Origin: an uncultured Saccharospirillaceae bacterium
GTDB taxonomy: Bacteria > Pseudomonadota > Gammaproteobacteria > Pseudomonadales > Oceanobacteraceae
Direction: 5' to 3'
Assembly: GCA_947499545.1 (NCBI GenBank)
Contig: CANMOZ010000012.1
Coordinates: 62,001-126,000, forward strand
DNA length: 64,000 nucleotides
Below the pieces are notes generated by a model. The model was not told the DNA's origin and searched no databases. It saw only the letters and a program-made list of their open reading frames with translations. Shown one piece after another: positions 43,882-53,599 of the stretch; position 1 is the stretch's first letter, and every line of letters begins with the position of its first letter. A program made the translations under genes and the position numbers.

Positions 43882-46443
43882 ATGCCGGTGATCCCTAACA
43901 ACATAACTGCACTTCGCCCGGTGTTTTATTTGCCTGAGACACCGACCTCAAGCGCACCACAATCACCCCAACCGGCGGCTCACATAACAGTAGCTCAACA
44001 CCCCAGGTTAACTCGCTCCAAAAGCCCAAGCCCTTTGAGGGATCTCAATGATTTGCGATCTTATTCCCTATCAACCGCTGGGCAAGATCCTGAGAAAAAC
44101 AAAGAATTAGTACTGCTCATGCCACCCCCTAGATCCCCCCAAGGTCTATACCATCATCTGCTTGATTGCAAAACAGTATTAGAATCAAAAACCGCACATT
44201 TCATGGACACTCATGCACGCCCAAGAAAAGGCGAACTTCAGTGGTTAACCCCCTTCTCTGCACGCATGAAAAAAGCGATTCAGCATTGGCAGCAAGGCAG
44301 TGAGAACCTTCTCATTCGCGCCCGCATGGACGAAGTGATGGATCAGGTTGCAACACTTAAGTTACAGCTTGAGCGCATGCAAGTGGCCGGTCAAAAAGGA
44401 AACCCACACATCATGGGTGCGGTTCACGCACTGACAACTTTACAGCAGAGCTGGCGCCAAGCTCGTTACCAACAAGCGGCTACCCATACCCAAATAAATA
44501 GCTGGTTATCACAAACTTCTAGCCTATTGCATAAATCTCATGCTTCCGCACTGACAAAAAATCCGCTAAAGCCCGGCTTTGAGTGGAAATCCTCCCCCTC
44601 AGCCCTCAAAGAACTGATTGACCTCAAAACGCAGCTTGCGGAGTGCTTAACGCTAGGGGGAGAAGTATCTGAACAAAAGTTAGGCTCATTACATTTGCAA
44701 ACCTTAGAAAAACGATTAAAACAACAAGGCATTCAAATCCGCTTAACATCTGAACCACCACAGTCATTTGAAGAATTGGCAGACAACCACGCTTATCAAA
44801 ACCTTGTTTTTCTTTTAAGTGCAGCACAAGAAACACTTAATCTCCCGAGCAGCTTGCGAGGTAATGCCCAGTCACTAATAGAACGCGGTGAAAAAGCCAT
44901 AGCCGAACTCAAACAGCCAAAGCCCCATTGCTTTCTCAACCGAGTGCGTACACTGGCAGGCAAACCCATACAGTCGTCCCAATCTGTACACCGAAAACGA
45001 TTACTGCGCGAAATACGTGAAGATAACCTCAACACTCAAACAGCGGATCTCATCAAGGAAAAAGCTAAAATGGGGCGTGGTGTTCAACGCACCCAAGAAA
45101 GGCCGGCTTTAGAGTCGGCCCAAGACTGGGAAGCTGGGCAATGGTCTGCTTCTCTTGCACCCGATGCCCTTGGTTTTACCGAAGCCATCGCTGGCTTAAG
45201 AAGCTGCATACACAAAAGCAAAAAAACCTTATCAAGCATTCGACAGATTTCAAAAGACAAAGATATCCGTGAACAAGCTCGTCACGATTTACAGGCTTTT
45301 TGTAAAAAACCCTTGAACGAACAAATTCAAAACCTTCCCAGTTTTTACGCCGGCCTCAAGCAAACGGAAAAAGGAAAATTAAAAGGAGCAGGCCTCTATA
45401 ACCTCGCCGTTGAGGCTAGCGATGCATTCTTAGGCAGCGTACGCTACAGCACAAACATTGCCGTGAATGGAACTCGAATTGGGAATACCCTTTTGAGTGC
45501 AGCCTCTCATACAGGTCCAGCCTTGTCCGTTGCAGAAGGCATCGCTACCGCCGCAACCGCTTCATCGGCTCTTGCCATGGGGTTATCGACGGCCAAAGCC
45601 AGCAAAGCAGGCTTGGCGTTAAAGCGTCAGATAAATACATTAGAAGCATACAAAGCAAAAAGAGACTCTTCCCAGCAGTCACATTCTGAGACACTTTTAA
45701 ATTACGCAATTGATAAGCAACACAAAATCTTCCCGAAATCGGTTGATCTTGTTAAAGAAAGTTTGTCTGCAAGCGCCTATGCTGTCTCCACAGGCGTTGG
45801 CATAGCAAGCATTGCTACCACCGGCACCGCTGTAGGACTCACTGTCGCCACAGGCGTAGGAGCAGGAGCAGCTGCAACCGCTGCAGCAACCTCATTAGGT
45901 GCTGTTGCCTACCATCAAGGGCGCCTTTGGGCAAAAAACAAGCATGCCACCCAATTGGCGATGAACTTTGTGAAGGATGCTCAACATTCAGAAAAGCTGA
46001 CATCAGAACTCCTCAAACGCTTACCCAATATTGTCGCCGAACAATTGGTGTTTGATTTAAAACGCGACATATCCGCCGATCGTCTCAGTGATGCTCGTGG
46101 TGATTACTTGGCATTATTTGAACGTTTATCAAGTGCGACAAATACCATCACAGACACTCAATCAATGAAGTCTTTTATACAGCAGTGGGTCAATGCAATC
46201 CGCTCAAAAGACATACAATTTGAAGCCATTTTAAAAGAATCTGCCGCTGCACAATGCCTCCTTAAGATCGGGATGGAACCCTCCGTTGTATTAGGGATAG
46301 CACTTTCATCCGACAACGAGCAGCAAGATGAGTTAAGTAGGCAGTTAATCCTAAAAGCGGCAGGCATACCGATTATAAAAGGTAAGCCTCTTAATTCTGA
46401 AGCGCTCAAGCGAATCGATAAAACGCTTTCAGACGTAGCCTAA
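43882..46443 (+). CDS. orphan 853-aa protein with effector-like architecture
   Basis: No family was recognised. The first 70 residues are rich in Pro, Ser and Thr and lack a Sec signal. Residues about 75-490 are helical with coiled-coil-like Gln/Leu/Lys content. Two Gly/Ala/Thr-rich, weakly hydrophobic stretches follow at about 543-577 (SVAEGIATAATASSALAMGL) and 629-676 (GIASIATTGTAVGLTVATGV), each flanked by basic helices, with a helical 170-residue tail. Disordered N terminus plus amphipathic Gly/Ala helices without signal peptide is seen in type III/IV secretion effectors and membrane-inserting toxins. No secretion gene or chaperone is adjacent. The call is inference from architecture only. 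Confidence 0.7.
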   Translation: MPVIPNNITALRPVFYLPETPTSSAPQSPQPAAHITVAQHPRLTRSKSPSPLRDLNDLRSYSLSTAGQDPEKNKELVLLMPPPRSPQGLYHHLLDCKTVLESKTAHFMDTHARPRKGELQWLTPFSARMKKAIQHWQQGSENLLIRARMDEVMDQVATLKLQLERMQVAGQKGNPHIMGAVHALTTLQQSWRQARYQQAATHTQINSWLSQTSSLLHKSHASALTKNPLKPGFEWKSSPSALKELIDLKTQLAECLTLGGEVSEQKLGSLHLQTLEKRLKQQGIQIRLTSEPPQSFEELADNHAYQNLVFLLSAAQETLNLPSSLRGNAQSLIERGEKAIAELKQPKPHCFLNRVRTLAGKPIQSSQSVHRKRLLREIREDNLNTQTADLIKEKAKMGRGVQRTQERPALESAQDWEAGQWSASLAPDALGFTEAIAGLRSCIHKSKKTLSSIRQISKDKDIREQARHDLQAFCKKPLNEQIQNLPSFYAGLKQTEKGKLKGAGLYNLAVEASDAFLGSVRYSTNIAVNGTRIGNTLLSAASHTGPALSVAEGIATAATASSALAMGLSTAKASKAGLALKRQINTLEAYKAKRDSSQQSHSETLLNYAIDKQHKIFPKSVDLVKESLSASAYAVSTGVGIASIATTGTAVGLTVATGVGAGAAATAAATSLGAVAYHQGRLWAKNKHATQLAMNFVKDAQHSEKLTSELLKRLPNIVAEQLVFDLKRDISADRLSDARGDYLALFERLSSATNTITDTQSMKSFIQQWVNAIRSKDIQFEAILKESAAAQCLLKIGMEPSVVLGIALSSDNEQQDELSRQLILKAAGIPIIKGKPLNSEALKRIDKTLSDVA

Positions 46444-46608
46444 AGGCATCAATTGGGTGCCTGGCTCATCAACTTTTAAAATATCACCAAGTTGCGCCCA
46501 TTAGGTCGATTTTTGCAACAGTAATGCCTCTAAAATGGTGTTTTTCGATCGATTCTTAATGGTTAAAGTAGGCCTCGTTTTCAGACATCACACAACGAGG
46601 AAAAAGTC

Positions 46609-47535
46609 ATGTTAAAGAAGATTTCAGCAATTGGCGCTGGTTTGTTATTGGCCACTAACATGGTCGCCGCTCAAGGAAATACTAAAGCAGACCTGCCAGA
46701 AAAAGTTCGCACATCTGCAGCGCTAGCACCGCTTCAATTTGAGGTGTATAACCCTCAGGAAAAATCCATGTTTCCTGTGACCTCAACCCTTATTACAGGC
46801 CCCAAAGAAGCCATATTGTTTGATGCTCAGTTCCAAAAAAACGATGCGAACAACCTAGTTAAAATAGTGAAATCAAGCGGCAAACAACTAAAAGCGATTT
46901 ACATCAGCCATTTCGACCCAGACTTCTACTTTGGTTTGGATGTCTTAACAGACGCGTTTCCAACAGCAGAGGTATTAGCTACCCCCGCTACGGTTAATAA
47001 AATGAAATCAGCTATGGAAGGTAAGAAAAAATATTGGGGGCCAATCTTAAAGGAGAACGCACCTGAAAGGTTGGTACTTCCAAAGCCTTTAACAACCGAT
47101 CAACTCTTTGTCGATGGAACACCGATCAACATCATTGGAATGAAGGGACATGACCCGCTACGTACCTTTGGCTGGGTAGCCTCTGAAAAAACCGTTGTCG
47201 GTGGTGGCGTATTGTACGAAGGTCAACACGTGTGGATGGCTGACAATCAAAGCAGTGAGTCTCGTAAAAGCTGGTTGAAAACCTTACACATTATGAAAAA
47301 GTTAAACCCGAAGCGCGTTATTGCTGGTCATTTTCTAGGCAAATCAGCTGAAGACACCAGCGTTATTGACTTCACTAAGCGGTATGTCAAAACCTTTGAC
47401 AAGGTAAACACCCAAACAGCAACTGCCGATGATCAAGTTAAAGAAATGATCAAGCGCTTTCCAAATCTAAAAGAAGTTGGAACGCTAGAGCTAAGTGCGA
47501 AAGTGATCAAAGGCGATATGAAGTGGCCTCAATAA
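46609..47535 (+). CDS. secreted MBL-fold protein with degenerate metal motif
   Basis: This 308-aa protein has a signal peptide (residues 1-21, cleavage after VAA) and an overall metallo-beta-lactamase fold: strands around TSTLITGPKEAILFDAQF, then the motif-2 position, then VVGGGVLYEGQHVWMADN and RVIAGHFLG. The usual HxHxDH at motif 2 reads H-F-D-P-D-F (residues 101-106), so two of three His ligands are replaced. Later ligands (GMKGHD, AGHF) remain. It may bind one metal or be non-catalytic. GAGGAAAAAGTC precedes the ATG. It is transcribed alone and ends at a strong hairpin. Confidence 0.82.
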   Translation: MLKKISAIGAGLLLATNMVAAQGNTKADLPEKVRTSAALAPLQFEVYNPQEKSMFPVTSTLITGPKEAILFDAQFQKNDANNLVKIVKSSGKQLKAIYISHFDPDFYFGLDVLTDAFPTAEVLATPATVNKMKSAMEGKKKYWGPILKENAPERLVLPKPLTTDQLFVDGTPINIIGMKGHDPLRTFGWVASEKTVVGGGVLYEGQHVWMADNQSSESRKSWLKTLHIMKKLNPKRVIAGHFLGKSAEDTSVIDFTKRYVKTFDKVNTQTATADDQVKEMIKRFPNLKEVGTLELSAKVIKGDMKWPQ

Positions 47536-47573
47536 ATCGCGTGCTCTAACGCTAAACAGAAAACCACTGAAGC

Positions 47574-47600
47574 AAAAGAGAGGGTATCCCCCTCTCTTTT
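47574..47600. terminator. bidirectional terminator between convergent genes
   Basis: AAAAGAGAGGG (47574-47584) and CCCTCTCTTTT (47590-47600) form an 11-bp perfect stem with a 5-base loop and A/T tails on both sides. It sits between the MBL-fold gene (ends 47535, plus) and the Tim44-like gene (ends 47616, minus) and can serve both. Confidence 0.9.
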
Positions 47601-47615
47601 CAATGACAAAATACA

Positions 47616-48470
47616 TTAGGCTTCAATGCCAACCACCATCCAAGGCGAGTCTGCTTGAGCCGTATCACGCTCTAGATACCAAGTATCGTATATCCCATCC
47701 TGAGAACGCTCCAACGGGTCTCGGCAAGAACCTTTAAACAGTAAAGTGATTTGAGCAATACTGCCCTCGCGCTGTGCGCTTAACATCTCAACCTCTAGAT
47801 CTAATATCTCAGTTTTTGGTGGAACCTTCATACGACTACGTTCTTGTTCCAACGCATCAGCCAGCTCTGCTGCAACAAAGGTTTTGATAAGAGCCATATC
47901 GCCGTCATTCCAAGCATTTTGCAAACTGTGATAATGCTGAACAGCGTCGCGTAAGAAAGCTTCCTCATCAAAACCCGGTGGTAAGTCCTTTGATCGCCCC
48001 ATAGCGGCACTATGCTGATATCCTTGTTCGCTTGTCGTATGATGCGGCGCCTCCTGATGATAAACAGAGCGAGATTGTGGCTCATTCATGGGCGGCATAC
48101 CGGCGTATTGGGGCTGCGACTTTCTAGACATCATCTTAAATACTTTGAATGCCAAAAAGGCCAGCAGTCCAATGATGATAAAGTCCATCATTTGAAAACC
48201 TTCAAATCCTTCCCCACTCAACAGTGCAGCGATCAACCCACCAGCCAACAGACCACCTAACAAGCCACCCATAAACCCACTTTTCTTTTGGGTTTTTTGC
48301 ATGGTTTGAGGGGCTGTATTTCCCGCGCTATCCGTCTTTTTCTGGGGTTGATGAGTTGTTGATTTATGGGTTTTCCCAAACCCGCCTTTCCCCATCCGTT
48401 TAGCATAGGTGCCTTCTGCCACTCCAAAGGTCAATACCATCATAGAGAGCAGTGCAACAAAAAGCCTCAT
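47616..48470 (-). CDS. Tim44-like domain membrane protein
   Basis: This 284-aa protein has a signal-like N terminus (cleavage near TYA, residue 23), a basic linker, a Gly/Leu-rich hydrophobic segment (GGLLGGLLAGGLIAALL) and a second membrane helix (MMDFIIIGLLAFLAFKVF). Residues about 160-284 match the Tim44-like fold: FDEEAFLRDAVQHYHSLQNAWNDGD, IKTFVAAELADALE, and a final WMVVGIEA strand. Bacterial proteins of this layout are common in proteobacteria, but their function is poorly defined. The gene is monocistronic. Confidence 0.85.
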   Translation of the reverse strand: MRLFVALLSMMVLTFGVAEGTYAKRMGKGGFGKTHKSTTHQPQKKTDSAGNTAPQTMQKTQKKSGFMGGLLGGLLAGGLIAALLSGEGFEGFQMMDFIIIGLLAFLAFKVFKMMSRKSQPQYAGMPPMNEPQSRSVYHQEAPHHTTSEQGYQHSAAMGRSKDLPPGFDEEAFLRDAVQHYHSLQNAWNDGDMALIKTFVAAELADALEQERSRMKVPPKTEILDLEVEMLSAQREGSIAQITLLFKGSCRDPLERSQDGIYDTWYLERDTAQADSPWMVVGIEA

Positions 48471-48587
48471 TCATTCGTCCTTTCTTAGGTCATGGAAGGT
48501 GCATAATAGGGGATCAGATAATAAAAGTTAAGCCTGCCTGAAACGGTAGAGTATATTTATTATTGGCAATGCCCGATCTAATGATCG

Positions 48588-48622
48588 TTATCGAGATACT
48601 GCGTACGCTAGCATCTCGATAA
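48588..48622. repeat. 10-bp inverted repeat after the TonB receptor gene
   Basis: TTATCGAGAT (48588-48597) and ATCTCGATAA (48613-48622) are perfect complements around a 15-base loop that itself contains GCGTACGC. It lies 38 bases past the receptor stop on the minus strand and may terminate the iron-uptake operon. No T-run follows. Confidence 0.5.
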
Positions 48623-48659
48623 TTCGCAGGCATGAATAGAAACAAGTGACAGGCTAATC

Positions 48660-50798
48660 TTAAAAATCGTAGTAGTAATTCAGACTGAATGTACGTCCCT
48701 TTCCAGCAAATAAGTAATCCTTATGATTCCTAATCTGGCTAAAGTAATTAATATAGTATTCGTTAAAGACATTCTCAATTGCAAAACCAATACGGCCATA
48801 TTGATTGAAATTTTTATTTAGACCCAAATCCACTAATTGATACCCCTTAAATACCTGCTCTTTGCCAGAAGCACTTTCCTTTTTCTTCCGACTAAAAAGA
48901 TAATTGTGCTGAATATAAGTAGAAAGGGTATCAGTGAAATCATAACTAAGAGAGGTCATCACTCTATCAGGGTTAAGGTTTTTAAGATCCATTTCAGTAT
49001 CAACCTTACCATCTTGGTCGCTATCAATTTTTCCTTCCACATGCGAATATAGAGCTTTAATATGCGAGTTATCGCTAGGATCCAGCGAAGCTTCCAATTC
49101 ATACCCATAGATTTCTGTCTTTTTACGCTCAACGTCATAGGTTCCAGAAGAGTTAAGTTTTAAATGATTACCCTTATTAGATCGTGAAGTAAAAATACTC
49201 CCACCTATTGAATAACGATCCTGCTTATAGTCTAACCCCATTTCATAATTATCCGTAACAATGGGTTCTATTGATGGCATATCCGAGAATTTAATGGATC
49301 GATCAGAAGGTGTTGATGTTGCAGGTTTGTTGCCTAACCATTGTCCTCTTAAAGCTCGCCCTATATCTGGCAAGCCATACCCTTGATTATATGACATAAA
49401 GCTTGAAAGGCTGGGAAGAATATCATGCGTTAAACCGATATTGAAAACAGGCATCGAAAAGTGTCGATTACCTCCTTTAATGTTAACTGCATGCTGGCCA
49501 TCCATTCCAAAACCGTAAAGGGTTATAGAATCTTCAACATGCACCCTAGTGGTCTCATACCTTACACCAGAGGATAAATACCAATCATCAGTCAACTCAA
49601 TCGTGCCCTGAATGAAAGGAGCAAGACTGCTATATTTCATATGAGGGGTAACATTTTTATTAGTGTGCGCCAACCGCTGAACTGATTCTTCTTCAATTCC
49701 ATCCAGTCCAACAATCAACATGCTATCTGTATCGTAAATATCTTCAATTATGTAGTCAATTTTTATGCCTTTTTTTTCTACTTTAATGACCCCCTGATCT
49801 TCTTTTACTGATTCAGTAGGCCACCACTCAGCCATCCCATAAGTTGCTTGATAATTCTGAATAAAAAACTGTGCATTCAAATAACCAACCGGCAATCCAT
49901 CATGTTGGTAACGCAGATTATAGAAGTTCGCTTCATTTTTCACTGGCTTCCCAGCAGGCTTCCCTTTCTCAGTCGTACCTGGTGTTCCCGATTCTAAATC
50001 GCCAGGCGTTGCAATATAGTTTTGACCGCTCTCCAGCTCATAAGAGTTTATTGTAAGCTCTAACCTCTGCATTTGATCAGAAAAATTACCACCCCCCTTT
50101 AAAAAAAGGTTTTGATTGGCAGAATCCTGCAACTCTCCTTGCACTTCATTCATCCCAACATTCTCACCACGCGCATCATGGTAAATACCCGATTTTTTGG
50201 CTGAGTATTCCGCTAAAAAATCATACTGAGATTCATAATGGCTTATTCTATACAAAGCTTTTTGGTCTAAACCATCTCGTTCCAGGCTAGAAGAGATGCC
50301 TGTTCCAACAGTGCTTTTCCAATGATCCCCTGGCTTGGCGGTTCGTGTAACATAATTTATAATACCTCCAGTTGCACCAACCCCCTGAAGGGCGCTCGCA
50401 CCTCGAATCACTTCAACATTTTCAATGATGGTCGGTGAAAACGTATGGGCATAACGATTTCCATTTCGAAGCGCGTTATTTTGAGGAATCCCATCCACTA
50501 ACAATAGAGCTGTACGGCCTCTGAAATTCTCTCCTTGGTTTGAAAGTTTTTGTCGGCTAGGCGTCATACCCGGCACTAAATTCGATGTCACTGCAGTAAT
50601 ATCATCCGATATTTGAAGCTGTTTTTGCAGCTGCTGGGAATCGATGGTCGTGATTGAGCCTGCCAACTTGTTCCTAGATTTTGGTTCCCGAGCCCCCACA
50701 ACCGTTAAGTTTTCTATGCTGATTTCCTCAACAGTCGTGTCACTTCCGAGCACTGATGGCGCTGACAAACAGACACCTATCACAAACCGATACTTCAT
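48660..50798 (-). CDS. TonB-dependent outer-membrane receptor
   Basis: This 712-aa protein has a short signal peptide (cleavage near VLG, residue 18). It then has a TonB-box-like start (EEISIENLTVVGARE), a plug domain (about 35-150, with LLVDGIPQNN and IENVEVIRGASALQGVGATGG) and a 22-strand barrel ending in the outer-membrane signature YYDF with terminal Phe. There is no N-terminal signalling extension, so FecI/FecR-type surface signalling is not expected. It is the last gene of the operon after the ABC genes, with a 94-base gap that holds a small stem-loop. The ligand is probably a ferric chelate. Confidence 0.92.
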   Translation of the reverse strand: MKYRFVIGVCLSAPSVLGSDTTVEEISIENLTVVGAREPKSRNKLAGSITTIDSQQLQKQLQISDDITAVTSNLVPGMTPSRQKLSNQGENFRGRTALLLVDGIPQNNALRNGNRYAHTFSPTIIENVEVIRGASALQGVGATGGIINYVTRTAKPGDHWKSTVGTGISSSLERDGLDQKALYRISHYESQYDFLAEYSAKKSGIYHDARGENVGMNEVQGELQDSANQNLFLKGGGNFSDQMQRLELTINSYELESGQNYIATPGDLESGTPGTTEKGKPAGKPVKNEANFYNLRYQHDGLPVGYLNAQFFIQNYQATYGMAEWWPTESVKEDQGVIKVEKKGIKIDYIIEDIYDTDSMLIVGLDGIEEESVQRLAHTNKNVTPHMKYSSLAPFIQGTIELTDDWYLSSGVRYETTRVHVEDSITLYGFGMDGQHAVNIKGGNRHFSMPVFNIGLTHDILPSLSSFMSYNQGYGLPDIGRALRGQWLGNKPATSTPSDRSIKFSDMPSIEPIVTDNYEMGLDYKQDRYSIGGSIFTSRSNKGNHLKLNSSGTYDVERKKTEIYGYELEASLDPSDNSHIKALYSHVEGKIDSDQDGKVDTEMDLKNLNPDRVMTSLSYDFTDTLSTYIQHNYLFSRKKKESASGKEQVFKGYQLVDLGLNKNFNQYGRIGFAIENVFNEYYINYFSQIRNHKDYLFAGKGRTFSLNYYYDF

Positions 50799-50892
50799 TA
50801 TACTCTGCCATTGTTAATGAGTTTAAAGGGCATCCAACCACAATTACTGTCATTCAGTAAGCGTTCCGAAAGGCGCGCCATCATCAGTCAAA

Positions 50893-51654
50893 TTAATCTA
50901 GAATAAATAGTGGTTTATTTGAAAGGGAATCATAAACGGTTCTCGATTTAACGCCATAAACACCGTCAATTCTATCAACGGTCATAACATCATTAGGAAC
51001 CCCAAAATCAATTAGCGAGCCCATTTTAACAATGCCGACGTTATCACTGATCTGACATGCCTGATTGATATCATGCAATACCACCACCAGAGTTTTCCCA
51101 AGCGATTTCAGCAACAATAGCAATTTCATTAGCTCTGCTTGATGTGCTATATCAAGATAAGAGGTCGGCTCATCCATCAAAATAATTTTTGTATCTTGAG
51201 CAAGCAACATCGCTATCCAAGCACGTTGCTGCTGTCCCCCTGAAAGGGATTCTAGAGGTTGTTCTCCTAACGAAGTCAAATCAAGCGCATCAATCGCAAA
51301 CTGGATCTTATTGTGATCTTGTTTTTTTAATCGCCCCCATTGTTTTACATAGGGGTACCTCCCATACTCAACCAGCCGGCGCACACTTAACCCTGCGGGC
51401 ATCGATAACATTTGGGGAAGGTAAGACACTGTTTTCGCTAATTCACGATGCTTGTATTGTTTAACTGACTTATTATAAAGCGTGATCACCCCATCAAACT
51501 TAATAAGGTTGGCTATGCTTTTGATAAGCGTTGACTTCCCGCTCCCATTAGGCCCTATGATCGATGTTATTTCATTTTCAGGAATCATCATATTAAACTG
51601 GTCGATAATTAGCTTATCATTATAACGCACGTTCAAATTGCTTATTGCTATCAT
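50893..51654 (-). CDS. fecE: iron-chelate ABC transporter ATPase (FecE/FepC type)
   Basis: This 253-aa ATPase has Walker A GPNGSGKST (about 34-42), the signature ESLSGGQQQRAWIAMLLAQD, Walker B IILMDEPTSYLD and the switch His in VVLHDIN. It energises import of a ferric chelate through the two permeases encoded upstream. Its ATG overlaps the end of the previous permease gene by four bases. The symbol follows the fecBCDE-like order and the similarity of the binding protein; FepC/FhuC cannot be excluded. Confidence 0.88.
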   Translation of the reverse strand: MIAISNLNVRYNDKLIIDQFNMMIPENEITSIIGPNGSGKSTLIKSIANLIKFDGVITLYNKSVKQYKHRELAKTVSYLPQMLSMPAGLSVRRLVEYGRYPYVKQWGRLKKQDHNKIQFAIDALDLTSLGEQPLESLSGGQQQRAWIAMLLAQDTKIILMDEPTSYLDIAHQAELMKLLLLLKSLGKTLVVVLHDINQACQISDNVGIVKMGSLIDFGVPNDVMTVDRIDGVYGVKSRTVYDSLSNKPLFILD

Positions 51655-52610
51655 AATAAACTTCCAGCTTTGCGTAATACCAAGAGAAAAAACAAAGATC
51701 CGATAATTGAAGTGATAATCCCTGCAGGCAATTCAAGAGGAGAAAATGCATGTTGCGCCAACAAATCTGATGAGATCAGGATTAATGAGCCCACTAGCGC
51801 CGACGGTATAAACAATTCATGATTACGCTTGAAAAGCAATCTTGATAAGTTGGGCGCCATCAATCCAATAAAACTGAATATTCCACATATCGATATACTG
51901 ATACCCGTCAGCGCTATAACCATCAACATGGTTATGTTCCTTGTTTTTATAGGACTTATCCCAAGCGCTGAAGCCGCGTCATGTCCTAATCCATAAATAC
52001 TCAACCGCCATGACATTTTTGCAACGATGGGAATGGTCACAACGAGGGCTATTAACAATAAGGGAATATTTTGCCAACCTTTAGCCCAAAGGCTCCCTGT
52101 CAACCATATAATGGCAGACTGGTTATGCGAGGGGTTGACTGCCAACAATATATCAACCCCTGCCATCAAACTGGAAGCTATTGCAATTCCGATCAGGACT
52201 AAACGGCGTGGACATATGTGCTGGAAATTTGATAATCCTATTACCAAGCCTCCCGTAATTAGGCCACCGATCACTGAGGCTATTGAAATGTCAATCGCTT
52301 GAGCAAGAGGCAGATAAAGAAGTATCAAGACAACAGCTAAGCCAGAACCTGCACTCACTCCCAGGATATCAGGAGACACTAAATGGTTATGTATTATTGT
52401 CTGTATTAATGTACCGGCCAAACCTAATGCGATACCAACCAAAACCCCCAAAATCAGCCTTGGCAAGCGATAATCTATTATAGATTGCAGAGATTCCTGA
52501 TATTGAGGTATGGCATTGTGGGTCAGTAAGTTTTCAAAATGCCCCAAACCTAAACTTAGGATTGAAACCAAAATGAGTGAAATAGAGAGGACACAATACT
52601 TTATATTCAC
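51651..52610 (-). CDS. fecD: iron-chelate ABC permease, FecCD family (FecD-like)
   Basis: This 319-aa permease has about nine to ten membrane helices. FecCD landmarks are RLPRLILGVLVGIALGLAGTLIQTI, VSPDILGVSAGSGLAVV and the cytoplasmic coupling segment FIGLMAPNLSRLLFKRNHE. It pairs with the preceding permease. Start and stop overlap its neighbours by four bases on both sides, so translation is coupled through the operon. Confidence 0.9.
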   Translation of the reverse strand: MNIKYCVLSISLILVSILSLGLGHFENLLTHNAIPQYQESLQSIIDYRLPRLILGVLVGIALGLAGTLIQTIIHNHLVSPDILGVSAGSGLAVVLILLYLPLAQAIDISIASVIGGLITGGLVIGLSNFQHICPRRLVLIGIAIASSLMAGVDILLAVNPSHNQSAIIWLTGSLWAKGWQNIPLLLIALVVTIPIVAKMSWRLSIYGLGHDAASALGISPIKTRNITMLMVIALTGISISICGIFSFIGLMAPNLSRLLFKRNHELFIPSALVGSLILISSDLLAQHAFSPLELPAGIITSIIGSLFFLLVLRKAGSLL

Positions 52611-53599
52611 TTAGCTTTAACCCCAAAGACTAACCCTAGAAAGCCAACCCCCCCTACCAAGGCAACCAAGATCCCTGCAGGCGTTTCTGCTGGAAACTGA
52701 ACAAGGCGTGAAAAAGTATCTGCCAGCAAGAGTGAACAAGCTCCAACAAATGCACATACAGGGATCAGGGTTAATTGATTTTCACCAACAAAGCACCTAG
52801 CAATGTGTGGAATAATCAATCCTAAAAAGGCTATGGGGCCTGCTATTGAAGTACTCACTGCAACGAGTAAGAGTGACGTTAGAAATGCAATCACATAGGT
52901 TGCACTGACATTCACGCCCAATTTAAGAGCAGCATCCTCTCCCAAAGCCAGCAAGTTTATATTTTTTGCAACAAGCAAAGCTCCCAGATACCCCAACATA
53001 CTCAATTGCCAAAGCAGATCCCAATGCCCCCAATTCAAATTCGAAAATGAACCAACAAGCCATTTCATTAATCCATAAGACGATTCATCAGAAATAATGA
53101 TAAATGCACGGGTGATACTAACAAGCAATCCATTCACCGCTATACCAGCAAGAACGATTTTTAACATTGAGTCTTTTCGTGAAAAGAATCCTCCTACCAT
53201 TAAGGTCAACAAGCCCCCAAAAAAACCGCCTACCGCCGAAAGGAGAAAGGGTGCTCCTCCAAAATGAAAGAAACCACTGCTTGATATCGCCATGATCGCA
53301 GCACAACCTGCATTCACCCCAAAGAGCGTTGGGGAGGCAAGCGGATTACGAGTAATGCCTTGAAGAATTGCACCAGTTATGGATATATTGGCACCAATCA
53401 ATACCACACAGAGTGTACGGGGCAACCGAATATCAAGGAGGACTTGGTGTTTAATGTTAGACTCATTATAGCTAATTAGCGTGCCTACCAGATCAATCCA
53501 TTGCAGGTTAAATCCTGAAAATAGCGTTAGTGAAAACACAAGGCAAACACAAAGAAAAGCACTTAACAGAATACTGCTTAAAATGATCCTATGCATCAT
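52607..53599 (-). CDS. fecC: iron-chelate ABC permease, FecCD family (FecC-like)
   Basis: This 330-aa permease has the family pattern LLDIRLPRTLCVVLIGANISITGAILQ split by the first helix, NPLASPTLFGVNAGCAAI, and IAFLGLIIPHIARCFVGENQ as the ATPase contact. It overlaps the end of the binding-protein gene by 11 bases. Together with the next gene it forms the membrane channel of the uptake system. Confidence 0.9.
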   Translation of the reverse strand: MMHRIILSSILLSAFLCVCLVFSLTLFSGFNLQWIDLVGTLISYNESNIKHQVLLDIRLPRTLCVVLIGANISITGAILQGITRNPLASPTLFGVNAGCAAIMAISSSGFFHFGGAPFLLSAVGGFFGGLLTLMVGGFFSRKDSMLKIVLAGIAVNGLLVSITRAFIIISDESSYGLMKWLVGSFSNLNWGHWDLLWQLSMLGYLGALLVAKNINLLALGEDAALKLGVNVSATYVIAFLTSLLLVAVSTSIAGPIAFLGLIIPHIARCFVGENQLTLIPVCAFVGACSLLLADTFSRLVQFPAETPAGILVALVGGVGFLGLVFGVKAK

